Shown here one piece after another: positions 1-12,246 of a DNA stretch of 64,000 bases. The stretch comes from Sphingobium xenophagum NBRC 107872 (GTDB lineage: Bacteria > Pseudomonadota > Alphaproteobacteria > Sphingomonadales > Sphingomonadaceae). The position numbers and the translations under genes are program-made. The first letter of the stretch is position 1. The number at the start of each line of letters is the position of its first letter. Location: positions 24,846 through 88,845 of the forward strand of contig NZ_BARE01000028.1 of assembly GCF_000367345.1 (NCBI RefSeq), read 5' to 3'. The notes beneath the pieces are model-generated. The model had not been told where the DNA came from, ran no database searches, and saw only the letters and a list, made by a program, of their open reading frames with translations.

Positions 1-151
1 ATGCCAGCGGTTTCGCACTATTGCCGGAATCGCGCAGCATGACTTGCATAGTCATAATCGCGCTGCTAACCGGCCCCACAACAAGGGGGACGGGCGTAAC
101 TGCTCCCCCCTCTTTGCATGACCGGCACATCAAATGGAGGACGGTAAGCGC
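1..151. other. Left-edge leader upstream of the ATP synthase operon
   Basis: No convincing gene lies here. A short open frame reads off the left edge on the minus strand from about position 54, but it is too short to identify. The promoter of the downstream F1 operon should lie in this stretch. I see no strong sigma-70 hexamer pair that I would place exactly. A GGAGG at 136-140 is the ribosome binding site that decides the atpH start. Confidence 0.4.
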
Positions 152-2238
<2,087 letters not shown>

Positions 2239-2264
2239 GTCTGGCGCCTAAGTGATTTGATGAA

Positions 2265-2286
2265 GGCCGCCGGGCGACCGGCGGCC
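2265..2286 (+). other. Intra-operon stem-loop between atpA and atpG
   Basis: A 9-bp GC stem (GGCCGCCGG at 2265-2273 with CCGGCGGCC at 2278-2286) is closed by a GCGA tetraloop. No U-run follows, so it is not a classical intrinsic terminator. It may protect the upstream mRNA or tune the relative expression of alpha and gamma; that function is inference. Confidence 0.6.
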
Positions 2287-2311
2287 TCCCTACACTGAAT
2301 TCGGGATTGAG

Positions 2312-3196
2312 ATGGCAAGCCTCAAGGAACTGAAGATCCGCATCGGGTCGGTCAAATCGACCCAGAAGATCACCAAGGCGAAGCAGATGGTCGCCGCCGC
2401 GAAGCTGCGCAAGGCGCAGGCCGCAGCGGAAGCCGCGCGCCCCTATAGCAGCCGCCTGGAAGCCGTCGTCGCCTCCCTCGCCTCGAAAATCGCGGGCGGT
2501 TCGGGCGAAGGCGCATCGCCGCTGCTGGCGGGCACCGGCAAGGATGACGTGCATCTGCTGGTCGTCGCCAACTCCGACCGTGGCCTGGCCGGCGCGTTCA
2601 ACGCCAACATCGTCAAGGCCGCCCGCGCCAAGGCGGACGAGCTGATCCAGCAGGGCAAGACGGTGAAATTCTACCTGATCGGTCGCAAGGGCCGTCCGGT
2701 GATCAACCGCATGTATCCCGGCCAGATCGTCGCCCAGTATGACACGACTGGCGCCAAGCAGCCCGGCTATGATCAGGCGCACGCCATCGCTGGCGAGCTG
2801 ACCGACATGTATCTGAACGGCAAGTTCGACGTCGCGCATCTCTTCTATGCGCGCTTCAAGTCGGCGCTGGCGCAGATCCCGACCGAACAGCAGATCATTC
2901 CCGTCAAGATTCCCGCCGACGCCGACCGCAACGCCATCGCCGCGACGGTCGAATATGAACCGAGCGAGGAAGCGATCCTGGACGACCTGCTGCCGCGCAA
3001 CGTCGCGATCCAGCTGTTCAAGGCGCTGCTGGAAAACAACGCATCCGAACAGGGCGCGTCGATGACCGCGATGGACAATGCCACGCGCAACGCCGGCGAC
3101 CTGATCAACAAGCTGACGATCCAGTATAACCGCAGCCGTCAGGCCGCGATCACCACCGAACTCGTTGAAATCATTTCGGGCGCTGAAGCCCTCTAA
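2312..3196 (+). CDS. atpG: F1F0 ATP synthase subunit gamma
   Basis: This is the central rotor shaft of F1. The length of 294 residues fits the family. The N-terminal helix [20 protein letters not shown] is diagnostic. The C-terminal helix contains [32 protein letters not shown], read in two parts, which matches the conserved gamma signature. The start ATG follows a 73-nt gap from atpA that holds a stem-loop. atpD follows 24 nt downstream. Confidence 0.97.
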   Translation: MASLKELKIRIGSVKSTQKITKAKQMVAAAKLRKAQAAAEAARPYSSRLEAVVASLASKIAGGSGEGASPLLAGTGKDDVHLLVVANSDRGLAGAFNANIVKAARAKADELIQQGKTVKFYLIGRKGRPVINRMYPGQIVAQYDTTGAKQPGYDQAHAIAGELTDMYLNGKFDVAHLFYARFKSALAQIPTEQQIIPVKIPADADRNAIAATVEYEPSEEAILDDLLPRNVAIQLFKALLENNASEQGASMTAMDNATRNAGDLINKLTIQYNRSRQAAITTELVEIISGAEAL

Positions 3197-4666
<1,470 letters not shown>

Positions 4667-4680
4667 GCGACCTGTTGCAT

Positions 4681-4702
4681 CCCCTCCCTTGAAAGGGAGG
4701 GG
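4681..4702. repeat. CCCCTCCCT hairpin repeat between atpD and atpC
   Basis: CCCCTCCCTT (4681-4690) and AAGGGAGGGG (4693-4702) are perfect inverted copies. They allow a 9-bp stem with a TGAA loop. The same unit, with a two-base loop, recurs at 63944-63963, and a decayed form is seen near 48092. This suggests a dispersed small palindrome family rather than a gene-specific signal. Within the atp transcript it would form a stable structure just before the atpC ribosome binding site. Confidence 0.65.
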
Positions 4703-4716
4703 CTAAGGAAACGAAC

Positions 4717-4971
4717 ATGGCACTGCATTTTGAACTCGTGACCCCCGAAAAGCTCTTCCGGTCGGAAGAGGTCTATCAGGTCGTGGTGCCCGGCACCGAT
4801 GGCGACTTCGGCGTGCTGGAGGGACATGCGCCCTTCATGTCGACCGTACGCGACGGTAGCATCCAGATCTATGCGACCGCAGGGGCCGCGCCCGAAATCA
4901 TCCCGGTGGAAGGCGGCTTTGCCGAGGTCAATGAAAAGGGCCTGACGGTCCTGGCCGAAAAGGCCGGCTGA
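4717..4971 (+). CDS. atpC: F1F0 ATP synthase subunit epsilon
   Basis: The epsilon subunit sits on the rotor and regulates ATP hydrolysis. The product has 84 residues and is the short form, an N-terminal beta-sandwich only. It shows [34 protein letters not shown] in pieces typical of the family. It ends soon after the sandwich, so the inhibitory C-terminal helical hairpin is missing. Short epsilon subunits are common in alphaproteobacteria, where inhibition is instead attributed to the zeta protein. It is the last gene of the operon and is followed by a strong terminator. Confidence 0.95.
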   Translation: MALHFELVTPEKLFRSEEVYQVVVPGTDGDFGVLEGHAPFMSTVRDGSIQIYATAGAAPEIIPVEGGFAEVNEKGLTVLAEKAG

Positions 4972-5015
4972 TCACCGCATATGAAAGGACCGGCCCGGCG
5001 TGGCACGGTCGGCAG

Positions 5016-5043
5016 AAGGGGCGCTCGACAGCGCCCCTTTTTG
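5016..5043 (+). terminator. Rho-independent terminator of the atp operon
   Basis: A perfect 10-bp stem (AAGGGGCGCT, 5016-5025, with AGCGCCCCTT, 5030-5039) has a CGAC loop and runs directly into a T-tract. It lies 45 nt after the atpC stop. It may also serve the minus-strand gene ending at 5052, because the 5' side begins with A residues. Confidence 0.9.
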
Positions 5044-5051
5044 TTGGACGG

Positions 5052-5405
5052 TCATTCATGAAGGGGCCGGATTTCGATTTCGCTGGGTCCGGGCATCGGG
5101 TTTGGGCAACGCTTCGCCCAGGCAACCGCCTCGTCCATATCCCTGACATCCCATAGCCAGAAGCCTGTCACCTGATCGCGACTAGGCATGAACGGACCGT
5201 CGATCACGGCCCGATCCGCGCCGTCGAAGGCGATACGCTTGCCCTGCGATGTGGGGGTCAGCCCATCGGCGGCAATCAATATGCCAGCGTCGCGCAATGC
5301 GTCATTATAGCGGCCCATCGCCGCCATCATCTGACTTGTCCAGGGTTCGGGAAACAGGCCGGTCTCGCTATCCGGCGTCGCCTTCACCAGCACCATCACC
5401 CGCAT
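5052..5405 (-). CDS. YciI/DGPF-domain family protein
   Basis: A 117-residue protein of the YCII-related, dimeric alpha-beta barrel fold. It starts MRVMVLVKATPDSE. It carries the family hallmark DGPF (residues about 70-73) followed by a Trp/Asp-containing strand and a C-terminal EIRPLHE. Family members are often annotated as PhnB-like or as sigma-factor-associated proteins. No ECF sigma gene lies next to this one, so its role is unknown. It is a single-gene unit, convergent with the atp operon and sharing its terminator region. Confidence 0.8.
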   Translation of the reverse strand: MRVMVLVKATPDSETGLFPEPWTSQMMAAMGRYNDALRDAGILIAADGLTPTSQGKRIAFDGADRAVIDGPFMPSRDQVTGFWLWDVRDMDEAVAWAKRCPNPMPGPSEIEIRPLHE

Positions 5406-5466
5406 CGCCTGTCTCCCTGCTCAATGCAGGGCTATCGCGTATGACGTTGCGTTACCCCCAAACGTC

Positions 5467-5549
5467 ATGCTGAATTTATTTCAGCATCCATTTATCGTCG
5501 CAGACAACGGCATGGGCTGGCGAAATGGACCCTGAACCAAGTTCAGGGT
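5467..5549. repeat. Two-unit intergenic palindrome (TGCTGAA / CCCTGAAC type)
   Basis: Two short inverted repeats sit about 40 nt apart in the 294-bp gap 5406-5699. ATGCTGAA (5467-5474) pairs with TTCAGCAT (5480-5487). ACCCTGAAC (5529-5537) pairs with GTTCAGGGT (5541-5549). This paired layout resembles REP/BIME-type elements. I see no second copy in this window. The rest of the gap holds no gene I can support. Confidence 0.5.
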
Positions 5550-5699
5550 GACGAATAAGATAGGCATGGTGCCATATGCGATAGCCCTGCTGTCCTATGG
5601 GGCAATGTTGGCAATCTGCATCCTTGCCGCAACTTTTTTATGCATGAGGCGGGCAACGCCGATTGCCGCACTCGCCCCGCCTTGTCATGAACAAGCCTG

Positions 5700-7226
5700 A
5701 TGATCGCTCCGCCCCCTGCCCGCGCTTTGCAGCGCCCCCTGCCCGGCGGCTGGCTGATCGCGTTGCTGGCCGGCTGGCTGGCCCTCGACCAGTTGCTGCT
5801 GTGGCGGTTCCTGAATGTCATGCCCGTCTGGGCCTATGGGCTCGGCGCGCTGCTGACCGGCTTGCTCTGCGTCGCCATCGTCCGGACGGCGCGCGACTTT
5901 GCCGGACCGACAGCCGCGACATGGCTGATCTGCATCGGCGTGGCGACGATACTCCTTCTCCTGGGTGGGGAGGGACGCTTTTTCTACGCCAATATCGACT
6001 GGCAGGTGCGCTTCGCCGTGCTGCGCGACATGAGCATCAACCCCTGGCCGTTCGTCTATACCGCAAGGGGCGAGGCGGAACTGTTGCGCGCGCCGGTCGG
6101 CATGTTCCTGATCCCTGCGCTGGCGGCCAAGGCGCTGGGTGGAAGCGCTGGCGACATCGCGCTGCTGGTCCAGAACAGCCTGCTGACCGGCACGCTGCTG
6201 GCGTTGGGATCGACGCTATTTGAGACGCGCCGCGCGAAAATGATCGCGCTGGCGGTCGTCGTGGGCTTCAGCGGCCTCGACGCGCTGGGGCGCATCCTGT
6301 TTCGCGGCGGATTGTCGGATCATCTCGAAAACTGGGCCTATCTCCAATATTCATCGACCGTCACCCTGGCTTTCTGGGTGCCGCAACATGCGCTGTCGGG
6401 CTGGATCGGCGCACTGGGCTTCCTCCTTTGGCGTGCGGAGAAATTGCCGCTGGGCGCTTATCTGGCGCTGCTGCCCTTGACGGCGCTCTGGTCGCCGCTG
6501 GGGTTGATGGGCGCCATGCCATTTGCGGCATTGGCGGGCATCAGCAGCCTGCGCGCGCGCGCCATCAGCCCCGCCGACATCGCCCTGCCCGCCCTCACCA
6601 CCCTGCTGTGCGTCCCCGGGCTGCTTTATCTGAGCGCAGCGGGTGATGGCGTGGGCGCAAAGCTGATCTCAATCGTGCCGTTGCAATGGGCTTTTTTCGA
6701 GCTGCTTGAAGTGCTGGTCTATGTCGCACCACTGGCGTTGTTCGTGAGGAGGTCGCGTTTCGGGATAGACATATTGGTGGTACTAACGCTGTGGCTGTTG
6801 GCGATACCCTTCCTTCAGATCGGATCGTCCACCGATTTCATGATGCGGGGGTCGATCACTGCATTGACAATATTGGCAGTCATGGTCGCCGATGCCGTGC
6901 GAACCGCCTCGCCCGCACGGCCATGGCTTTTGCTGGCGCTGGCCATCGGCATCATCACCCCGCTGACGGAAATACGCCGCGCATTGGCTTATCCCCCGGC
7001 GCCGGAAGTCCGATGCAGTTTCGTCAAGGCCTGGGAAGGAAGTTTCTGGTTTCAGCCCAAAGGCACATATCTGGCTCCGCTGGACAGAATGCCGTCACTC
7101 GTGCGACCTACTGTTCCTTATCGGTTAGACCCGACCGAACCGGACCGCTGCTGGGACGGGGCATGGCATCACCCGGACAAGCCGGATGTGCCGCCGTCAG
7201 GCCGACAGGATCGCGTAAGCCGATAA
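5700..7226 (+). CDS. Large polytopic membrane protein, unknown function
   Basis: A 508-residue protein with roughly a dozen hydrophobic segments. A luminal stretch follows the second or third segment and contains NIDWQVRFAVLRDM and LRAPVGMFLIPAL. The topology and the early loop resemble GT-C-type glycosyltransferases or related polysaccharide membrane proteins. I recognise no specific family and cannot see a clear catalytic acid motif. The C-terminal soluble tail has CSFVKAWEG and a Cys-Trp pair. The last 30 nt overlap the 3' end of the convergent methyltransferase. The neighbouring GtrB-like transferase and second membrane protein support a surface-glycan context, which is inference. Confidence 0.6.
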   Translation: MIAPPPARALQRPLPGGWLIALLAGWLALDQLLLWRFLNVMPVWAYGLGALLTGLLCVAIVRTARDFAGPTAATWLICIGVATILLLLGGEGRFFYANIDWQVRFAVLRDMSINPWPFVYTARGEAELLRAPVGMFLIPALAAKALGGSAGDIALLVQNSLLTGTLLALGSTLFETRRAKMIALAVVVGFSGLDALGRILFRGGLSDHLENWAYLQYSSTVTLAFWVPQHALSGWIGALGFLLWRAEKLPLGAYLALLPLTALWSPLGLMGAMPFAALAGISSLRARAISPADIALPALTTLLCVPGLLYLSAAGDGVGAKLISIVPLQWAFFELLEVLVYVAPLALFVRRSRFGIDILVVLTLWLLAIPFLQIGSSTDFMMRGSITALTILAVMVADAVRTASPARPWLLLALAIGIITPLTEIRRALAYPPAPEVRCSFVKAWEGSFWFQPKGTYLAPLDRMPSLVRPTVPYRLDPTEPDRCWDGAWHHPDKPDVPPSGRQDRVSR

Positions 7227-7922
7227 GCCAACAGGTAGGCTGATCCGCCCGATCAGGTGGCGTTCCATGCAGAAAATATGGCGAAACAGTGCGTTTATAG
7301 GCCGTACAGGGCGCGAGTCTGCAACTGTCGTTCGCCCCGTCAGGCGCTGCGCGAATCGCGCCAGAACGGCAACCGGGAATAGAAGGCTGTTGAAATAACC
7401 GACTTCTTTAACCTCTAGCCCGGCCGAACGAGCGACAGCAGACAGGCTGCCAAGCGTATAGCGGCGCTTGTGATGGTGGAGGATATCATGGTCCGACCAC
7501 AGCCATGGCGCGGCCGGAACTGTCAACAATAGTGAACCGCCTACCGCGAGCCGTTCGCGCAAGGCCGCAAGCGATGCTCGATCCTGTTCGACATGCTCCA
7601 GCACATCGAGCAAAACGATGAGGTCATAGCAGTTGTCACCGAAGCCGATCTGGTCAGGTAATGCTCCCACCGCAACTGTGCCTACGCCGCGAGACATCGC
7701 AAGAGCAAGCGATTCGCCGTCATATTCCAGCGCATCGACCGTGCCATGGCGTGCCAGCATCGCCAGATTGCCGCCGGTGCCGCAACCCGCCTCCAATATG
7801 CGCGCGTTGGCGCGCGGCGCGATCCGGGTGCGGATCAGCGCGTCCACTATGGCGCGGCGGGCGACGAACCACCAATGGCTCCCCTCCTGCGCGCTCAGGC
7901 TCGCATAGGCTGATCGGTCCAT
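7197..7922 (-). CDS. Class I SAM-dependent methyltransferase
   Basis: A 241-residue protein with motif I as ILEAGCGTGGNLAML (near residues 42-56). Motif II/III follows as DALEYDGESLALA, and then LIVLLDVLEHVEQDRASL. The opening GSHWWFVARRAIVDAL is typical of methyltransferases found in sugar and surface-polysaccharide clusters. The C-terminus has two hydrophobic stretches, suggesting membrane association. Its start overlaps the end of the glycosyltransferase gene by 28 nt, so the pair is probably one transcript and translationally coupled. The substrate is unknown; a lipid-linked sugar is the likely guess. Confidence 0.8.
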   Translation of the reverse strand: MDRSAYASLSAQEGSHWWFVARRAIVDALIRTRIAPRANARILEAGCGTGGNLAMLARHGTVDALEYDGESLALAMSRGVGTVAVGALPDQIGFGDNCYDLIVLLDVLEHVEQDRASLAALRERLAVGGSLLLTVPAAPWLWSDHDILHHHKRRYTLGSLSAVARSAGLEVKEVGYFNSLLFPVAVLARFAQRLTGRTTVADSRPVRPINALFRHIFCMERHLIGRISLPVGLSAYAILSA

Positions 7923-8905
7923 TCATCCTCGTCCCTGATTGGTTCGGCGACCGGAGCCACCGGCACAGTCGATTGATCCGCGACCACATAGAGCGGCCGT
8001 TGCCGCACTTCGCGCGCGACCCGGCCCAGATATTCGCCGATAATGCCCAGGCTGAGCAGGTTAAGCCCACCCAGCCCCAGCACCGCGACCATGATGGAGG
8101 CATAGCCGGGCGTATCGACCCCGGTGATGATCGTATGGGCGACCAGAAAGGCCGCATAGGCAAAGGCCAGGCACGCAATGCCACCACCGATATAGGACCA
8201 TATCCGCAGCGGCATGGTGGTCGACGCGGTGATGCCGTCGATCGCCAGCGACCAGAGCTTGCCGAGCCGCCATTTGGTCGTCCCCGTCCCGCGCGCGGCG
8301 CGGACATAATCGACCGTGGCGACGCGAAAGCCGATCCAGCTGAACAGCCCCTTGTTGAAGCGCGCCTGCTCGCCCAGTTGCTTGATGACATCCACCGCCT
8401 GCCGATCGAGCAAACGGAAGTCGCCGACATTTTCGGGGATCGGATAATCGGACAGGCGATTGAGCAGGCAATAGAATCCGCGCGCGCTCGTCCGTTTGAA
8501 CCAGCCGTCCGTGGAGCGGTCGGACCGGCGCGCATTGACCACCTGCGCGCCCGCCAGCCAGTGGCGGACCATATCCACGATCACCTCCGGCGGATCCTGC
8601 AGATCGACGTCGATCGGGATCACGGCGTCACCGCCCGCATGGTCGATCCCGGCCGCCAGCGCCGCTTCCTTGCCGAAATTGCGCGACAGGGTGACAACGC
8701 TTATGTCGGGATTCAACCGCGCCAATATGGTCAATATGTCGCCGGTCCGGTCGCTGCTGCCATCATTGACGAACAGATATTCCGCCCGCGCATCAGGCCC
8801 GATCAGCGCCAACGCCCGCTCCACCGCCGGACGCGCCGCCTCCAGGAACAGCGACAGGCTGTCCTGCTCGTTATAGACCGGGATGACGATCGACAGCGTG
8901 CGCAT
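7895..8905 (-). CDS. GtrB/DPM1-like family 2 glycosyltransferase
   Basis: A 336-residue inverting GT2 enzyme. The N-terminal GT-A domain shows SIVIPVYNEQDSL, FVNDGSSDRTGDI and the metal-binding acid cluster PIDVDLQDPPE. Two C-terminal transmembrane segments (about residues 235-260 and 270-300) are followed by IGEYLGRV, the standard GtrB/bactoprenol glucosyltransferase ending. The known family role is transfer of a sugar from a nucleotide to a polyprenyl phosphate at the inner membrane face. The product would feed a GT-C enzyme, and the adjacent polytopic proteins are candidates. It is the first gene of a two-gene minus-strand operon divergent from 9022-10587. Confidence 0.88.
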   Translation of the reverse strand: MRTLSIVIPVYNEQDSLSLFLEAARPAVERALALIGPDARAEYLFVNDGSSDRTGDILTILARLNPDISVVTLSRNFGKEAALAAGIDHAGGDAVIPIDVDLQDPPEVIVDMVRHWLAGAQVVNARRSDRSTDGWFKRTSARGFYCLLNRLSDYPIPENVGDFRLLDRQAVDVIKQLGEQARFNKGLFSWIGFRVATVDYVRAARGTGTTKWRLGKLWSLAIDGITASTTMPLRIWSYIGGGIACLAFAYAAFLVAHTIITGVDTPGYASIMVAVLGLGGLNLLSLGIIGEYLGRVAREVRQRPLYVVADQSTVPVAPVAEPIRDEDEWTDQPMRA

Positions 8906-9021
8906 GGGCGCAATGATCCTCGCGAAAAACTCACTCCGCTATCGGCTAGAATGGTTAATGGATCGTAAGTGCGCGCCATCATCCTTACGCTTCATTTACC
9001 ATATTGCGTCATCACCGGCCC

Positions 9022-10587
9022 ATGCGCGCCATCGCCTCCCTTGCCAGCCGGCACCCGGTCTGGACGCTGACCCTGTTGGGCTGCGGGCTGATGCTGCCTG
9101 CCTTGCTATGGGGACCGGGCGCGACCCACAGCCATCTCTACAATCTTATGTGGACCCGCCATTTTGGCGATCAGATCGCGGCAGGGCATTTTTACGAGCG
9201 CTGGCTCCCCCACAGTTTCGAAGGGCTGGGCAGCCCGACCTTCTATTTCTATCCGCCGCTCGCCTATTGGCTGTCGGGCGGGCTGAACGCGATCGGGCTG
9301 AGCGTAACACAGGCGATAAGCTGCGCTGGCCTGCTGTTGCTGATCGCATCGGGGCTCGCTATGTATGCGTGGCTGGCCGCGAGAGGAACGCGGCCATTGA
9401 TCGGCGCGGCTCTCTATATGGTTGCGCCCTATCATCTGTTCGACCTGTATGTGCGCGGCGCACTGGCGGAGTTTGCAGGATTTGTCTGGCTGCCGTTGAT
9501 CGCGCTGGGCATTAGCTGGCTGCCGTCGCGGCGTGGCGTGACGCTCCTCGCCAGCGCCTATGCCGCGCTGATCCTGACCCATTTGCCACTGGCAACGCTG
9601 ACCGGCCTGTTCCTGATCGCGCCATTGATGCTTCAGCGGATCGTGCAGGACCGCGCGACGTTGCTACCGGGCCTTGTAGCCGGCCTGCTCGCCTTTGCGC
9701 TCGCCGCTTTCTATCTGCTACCCGCCGCGACGCTTCAGGCGCACATGTCGACCGCACTCTTATGGACTGGCAAATATCAGGCAAGCGTCTGGTCGATCTG
9801 GCGCGAGGACTTTGAACTCTTCCCCTCCATCGCGCTGGGCCTTGTCCTGCTTGCCTGGCGCGCGCGATCGCTATGGACCGCCATCACGATCGGCACGGCG
9901 CTGGCGGCGATCAACCTGATCCCGCTGCTGTGGAGCATAGACCTGCTCGACAAGGTGCAATTTCCCTGGCGGATATTGGCCATCACCGAATTTGCCGCCG
10001 TCACTGCAATCGCCGCCTGCCCGCCCCGCCGCATCATTGCGTTTGGCGCGGCTTTGGTGCTGGCCTTTCCGTTCCTGCTCACTGGCCTGATTGCCCATGC
10101 CCTGCTGTGCATGCCTGTCGACTATAACAGGATCGAACGGCACCAGCCTGACGCACCGGAATATCTGCCCGCCGGATTCGATGCTTCGCTCGTCGATCGG
10201 GTCGATCGCTGGACCGACCTTGGCCGCTTTGCCACCCTCCCGCGCGGCGACAGCATCACCGTGACCCGCTCCGGCCCGGTGACGATGGGCCATGCGGCCT
10301 TTCCCATCTGGCGCGTGACGCGCGACGGGCAGGCCATTGCGAGCCATGGTCCGCTGATCAGCTTCGACGCGACGCCGGGCACCTACCGCATCGAACGGGT
10401 GCGGCTGTGGCAGGAAACGGCTGGCGCTGTGGTCAGCCTGATCGCGTTGCTGATACTGGCGCTGCTGGCGGGCCGCCGGTCCATTAGCCATTTGTCAAAG
10501 TTTCCATCTTATTCACCTTCCCAAGCCCTATCTGATCGGCCCTCAACCGGGCGGCTTCGATCGCGAATTACTGGCGGAGACTTATGA
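9022..10587 (+). CDS. Polytopic membrane protein related to PTPS-related membrane family
   Basis: A protein of about 521 residues with some ten hydrophobic segments. An early extracytoplasmic loop has GSPTFYFYPPLAYWLSGG, and a later soluble segment precedes a final transmembrane helix. This layout resembles the 6-pyruvoyl-tetrahydropterin-synthase-related membrane proteins, which are GT-C-like and lack pterin chemistry. I chose ATG at 9022 over a TTG at 9004; neither has a clear Shine-Dalgarno. The last four bases overlap the cpaF start. The final 30 residues lose hydrophobic or structured character and may simply read through the cpaF leader. Confidence 0.6.
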   Translation: MRAIASLASRHPVWTLTLLGCGLMLPALLWGPGATHSHLYNLMWTRHFGDQIAAGHFYERWLPHSFEGLGSPTFYFYPPLAYWLSGGLNAIGLSVTQAISCAGLLLLIASGLAMYAWLAARGTRPLIGAALYMVAPYHLFDLYVRGALAEFAGFVWLPLIALGISWLPSRRGVTLLASAYAALILTHLPLATLTGLFLIAPLMLQRIVQDRATLLPGLVAGLLAFALAAFYLLPAATLQAHMSTALLWTGKYQASVWSIWREDFELFPSIALGLVLLAWRARSLWTAITIGTALAAINLIPLLWSIDLLDKVQFPWRILAITEFAAVTAIAACPPRRIIAFGAALVLAFPFLLTGLIAHALLCMPVDYNRIERHQPDAPEYLPAGFDASLVDRVDRWTDLGRFATLPRGDSITVTRSGPVTMGHAAFPIWRVTRDGQAIASHGPLISFDATPGTYRIERVRLWQETAGAVVSLIALLILALLAGRRSISHLSKFPSYSPSQALSDRPSTGRLRSRITGGDL

Positions 10588-12113
10588 GCGCCTTTGGACG
10601 GAAAAATGGACCTGCTGGCATCAAGCCCGGCTTTGGCGTTGCCCGGCCGATGCAGGGAGGCGGCGCGCCCAAGGAAGAAGCGCGCGGCGGCGATCAGTTT
10701 CCCCCGCTCGACATAGCGGCCCTGCCAGGCGAAACGAGCGTCGATCCACTGGCTGCACCGACCAGCCAGATGCAGCGCAATGCCGACGCCATCCAGCGCC
10801 TGTCCGACCGCGCCAATCACGAACATGTGGCCGACGCCGGACCGCAGGGTTTTGAAGCCAGCGTCCACAAGATCAAGGAGCAGGTGCTGCCCCGCCTGCT
10901 GGAGCGTGTCGATCCGGAAGCCGCCGCAACCCTGACCAAGGATGAACTGGCCGAGGAATTCCGCCCGATCATCATGGAAGTGCTGGCGGAACTGAAGCTG
11001 ACCCTCAACCGGCGCGAACAGTTCGCGCTGGAAAAGGTGCTGGTCGATGAACTGCTGGGCCTCGGCCCGCTTGAAGAATTGCTGTCCGACCCGGACGTGA
11101 CCGACATCATGGTCAACGGCCCGGACCAGACCTATATCGAAAAGAAGGGCAAGCTCCAGATCGCGCCGATCAAGTTCCGGGACGAGGAACATCTGTTCCA
11201 GATCGCGCAACGGATCGTCAGCAAGGTCGGCCGCCGCGTCGACCAGACCACGCCGCTGGCCGACGCCCGCCTGCCGGATGGCAGCCGCGTCAACGTCATC
11301 GTGCCGCCGCTGTCGCTGCGTGGCACCGCCATCTCGATTCGTAAATTCTCTGCCAAGCCGATCACCATCGACATGCTCGCCCAATGGGGCGCCATGAGCC
11401 CCAAGATGGCGACCGCGCTCAAGATTGCAGGCGCCTGCCGCTTCAACATCGTCATTTCGGGCGGTACCGGTTCGGGCAAGACGACGATGCTCAATGCCCT
11501 GTCGAAAATGATCGATCCGGGCGAACGTGTGCTCACGATCGAGGACGCGGCCGAATTGCGGCTGCAACAGCCGCACTGGCTGCCGCTGGAAACCCGCCCG
11601 GCCAATCTGGAAGGCAATGGCGCGATCACCATCGGCGATCTGGTCAAGAACGCCCTGCGTATGCGCCCGGACCGCATCATTCTGGGCGAAATTCGTGGCG
11701 CGGAATGTTTCGACCTGCTCGCCGCGATGAACACGGGCCATGACGGCTCCATGTGTACGCTCCACAGCAATAGCCCACGCGAATGTCTGGGCCGTATGGA
11801 AAATATGATCCTGATGGGCGACATCAAAATCCCCAAGGAAGCCATTTCCAAGCAGATCGCCGACTCGGTGGACCTGATCGTGCAGGTCAAGCGGCTGCGT
11901 GATGGGTCGCGCCGCGTCACCAACGTGACCGAAGTGATCGGCATGGAAGGCGATGTCATCGTGACGCAGGAACTGTTCAAGTTCGAATATCATGATGAAG
12001 ATGACAGCGGGAAGATCGTCGGCGAATATCGGTCGATGGGCCTGCGTCCCTACACGCTGGACAAGGCGCGGATGTTCGGTTTCGATCAGCCTTTTCTGGA
12101 AGCCTGCCTGTAA
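10584..12113 (+). CDS. cpaF: CpaF/TadA-type secretion ATPase
   Basis: A 509-residue hexameric ATPase of the type II/IV secretion family, which powers Flp/Tad pilus assembly. The N-terminal 80 residues are low-complexity. VDELLGLGPLEELLSDPDVTDIMVNG (in parts) marks the CpaF N-domain. Walker A is GGTGSGKTTM (near residues 293-302). The Asp and His boxes are ILGEIRGAECFDLLAAMNTGHDGS in parts, with an LHSNS stretch. All motifs look intact. No other tad/cpa gene is nearby, so its partners must be elsewhere. The start codon overlaps the preceding stop as ATGA. Confidence 0.93.
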   Translation: MSAFGRKNGPAGIKPGFGVARPMQGGGAPKEEARGGDQFPPLDIAALPGETSVDPLAAPTSQMQRNADAIQRLSDRANHEHVADAGPQGFEASVHKIKEQVLPRLLERVDPEAAATLTKDELAEEFRPIIMEVLAELKLTLNRREQFALEKVLVDELLGLGPLEELLSDPDVTDIMVNGPDQTYIEKKGKLQIAPIKFRDEEHLFQIAQRIVSKVGRRVDQTTPLADARLPDGSRVNVIVPPLSLRGTAISIRKFSAKPITIDMLAQWGAMSPKMATALKIAGACRFNIVISGGTGSGKTTMLNALSKMIDPGERVLTIEDAAELRLQQPHWLPLETRPANLEGNGAITIGDLVKNALRMRPDRIILGEIRGAECFDLLAAMNTGHDGSMCTLHSNSPRECLGRMENMILMGDIKIPKEAISKQIADSVDLIVQVKRLRDGSRRVTNVTEVIGMEGDVIVTQELFKFEYHDEDDSGKIVGEYRSMGLRPYTLDKARMFGFDQPFLEACL

Positions 12114-12246
12114 GCGCTGGCTGAGCGAAACGGCAAAGCTGTTTCATGACGAATCGTGGCTGGCGGGGATTTCCCCTCCAGCCCCCTTGCATCGCTTCGC
12201 CGCGACCGGCACACCCTCCTCCTGACTTTTCAAGAGAGGACTGCCG

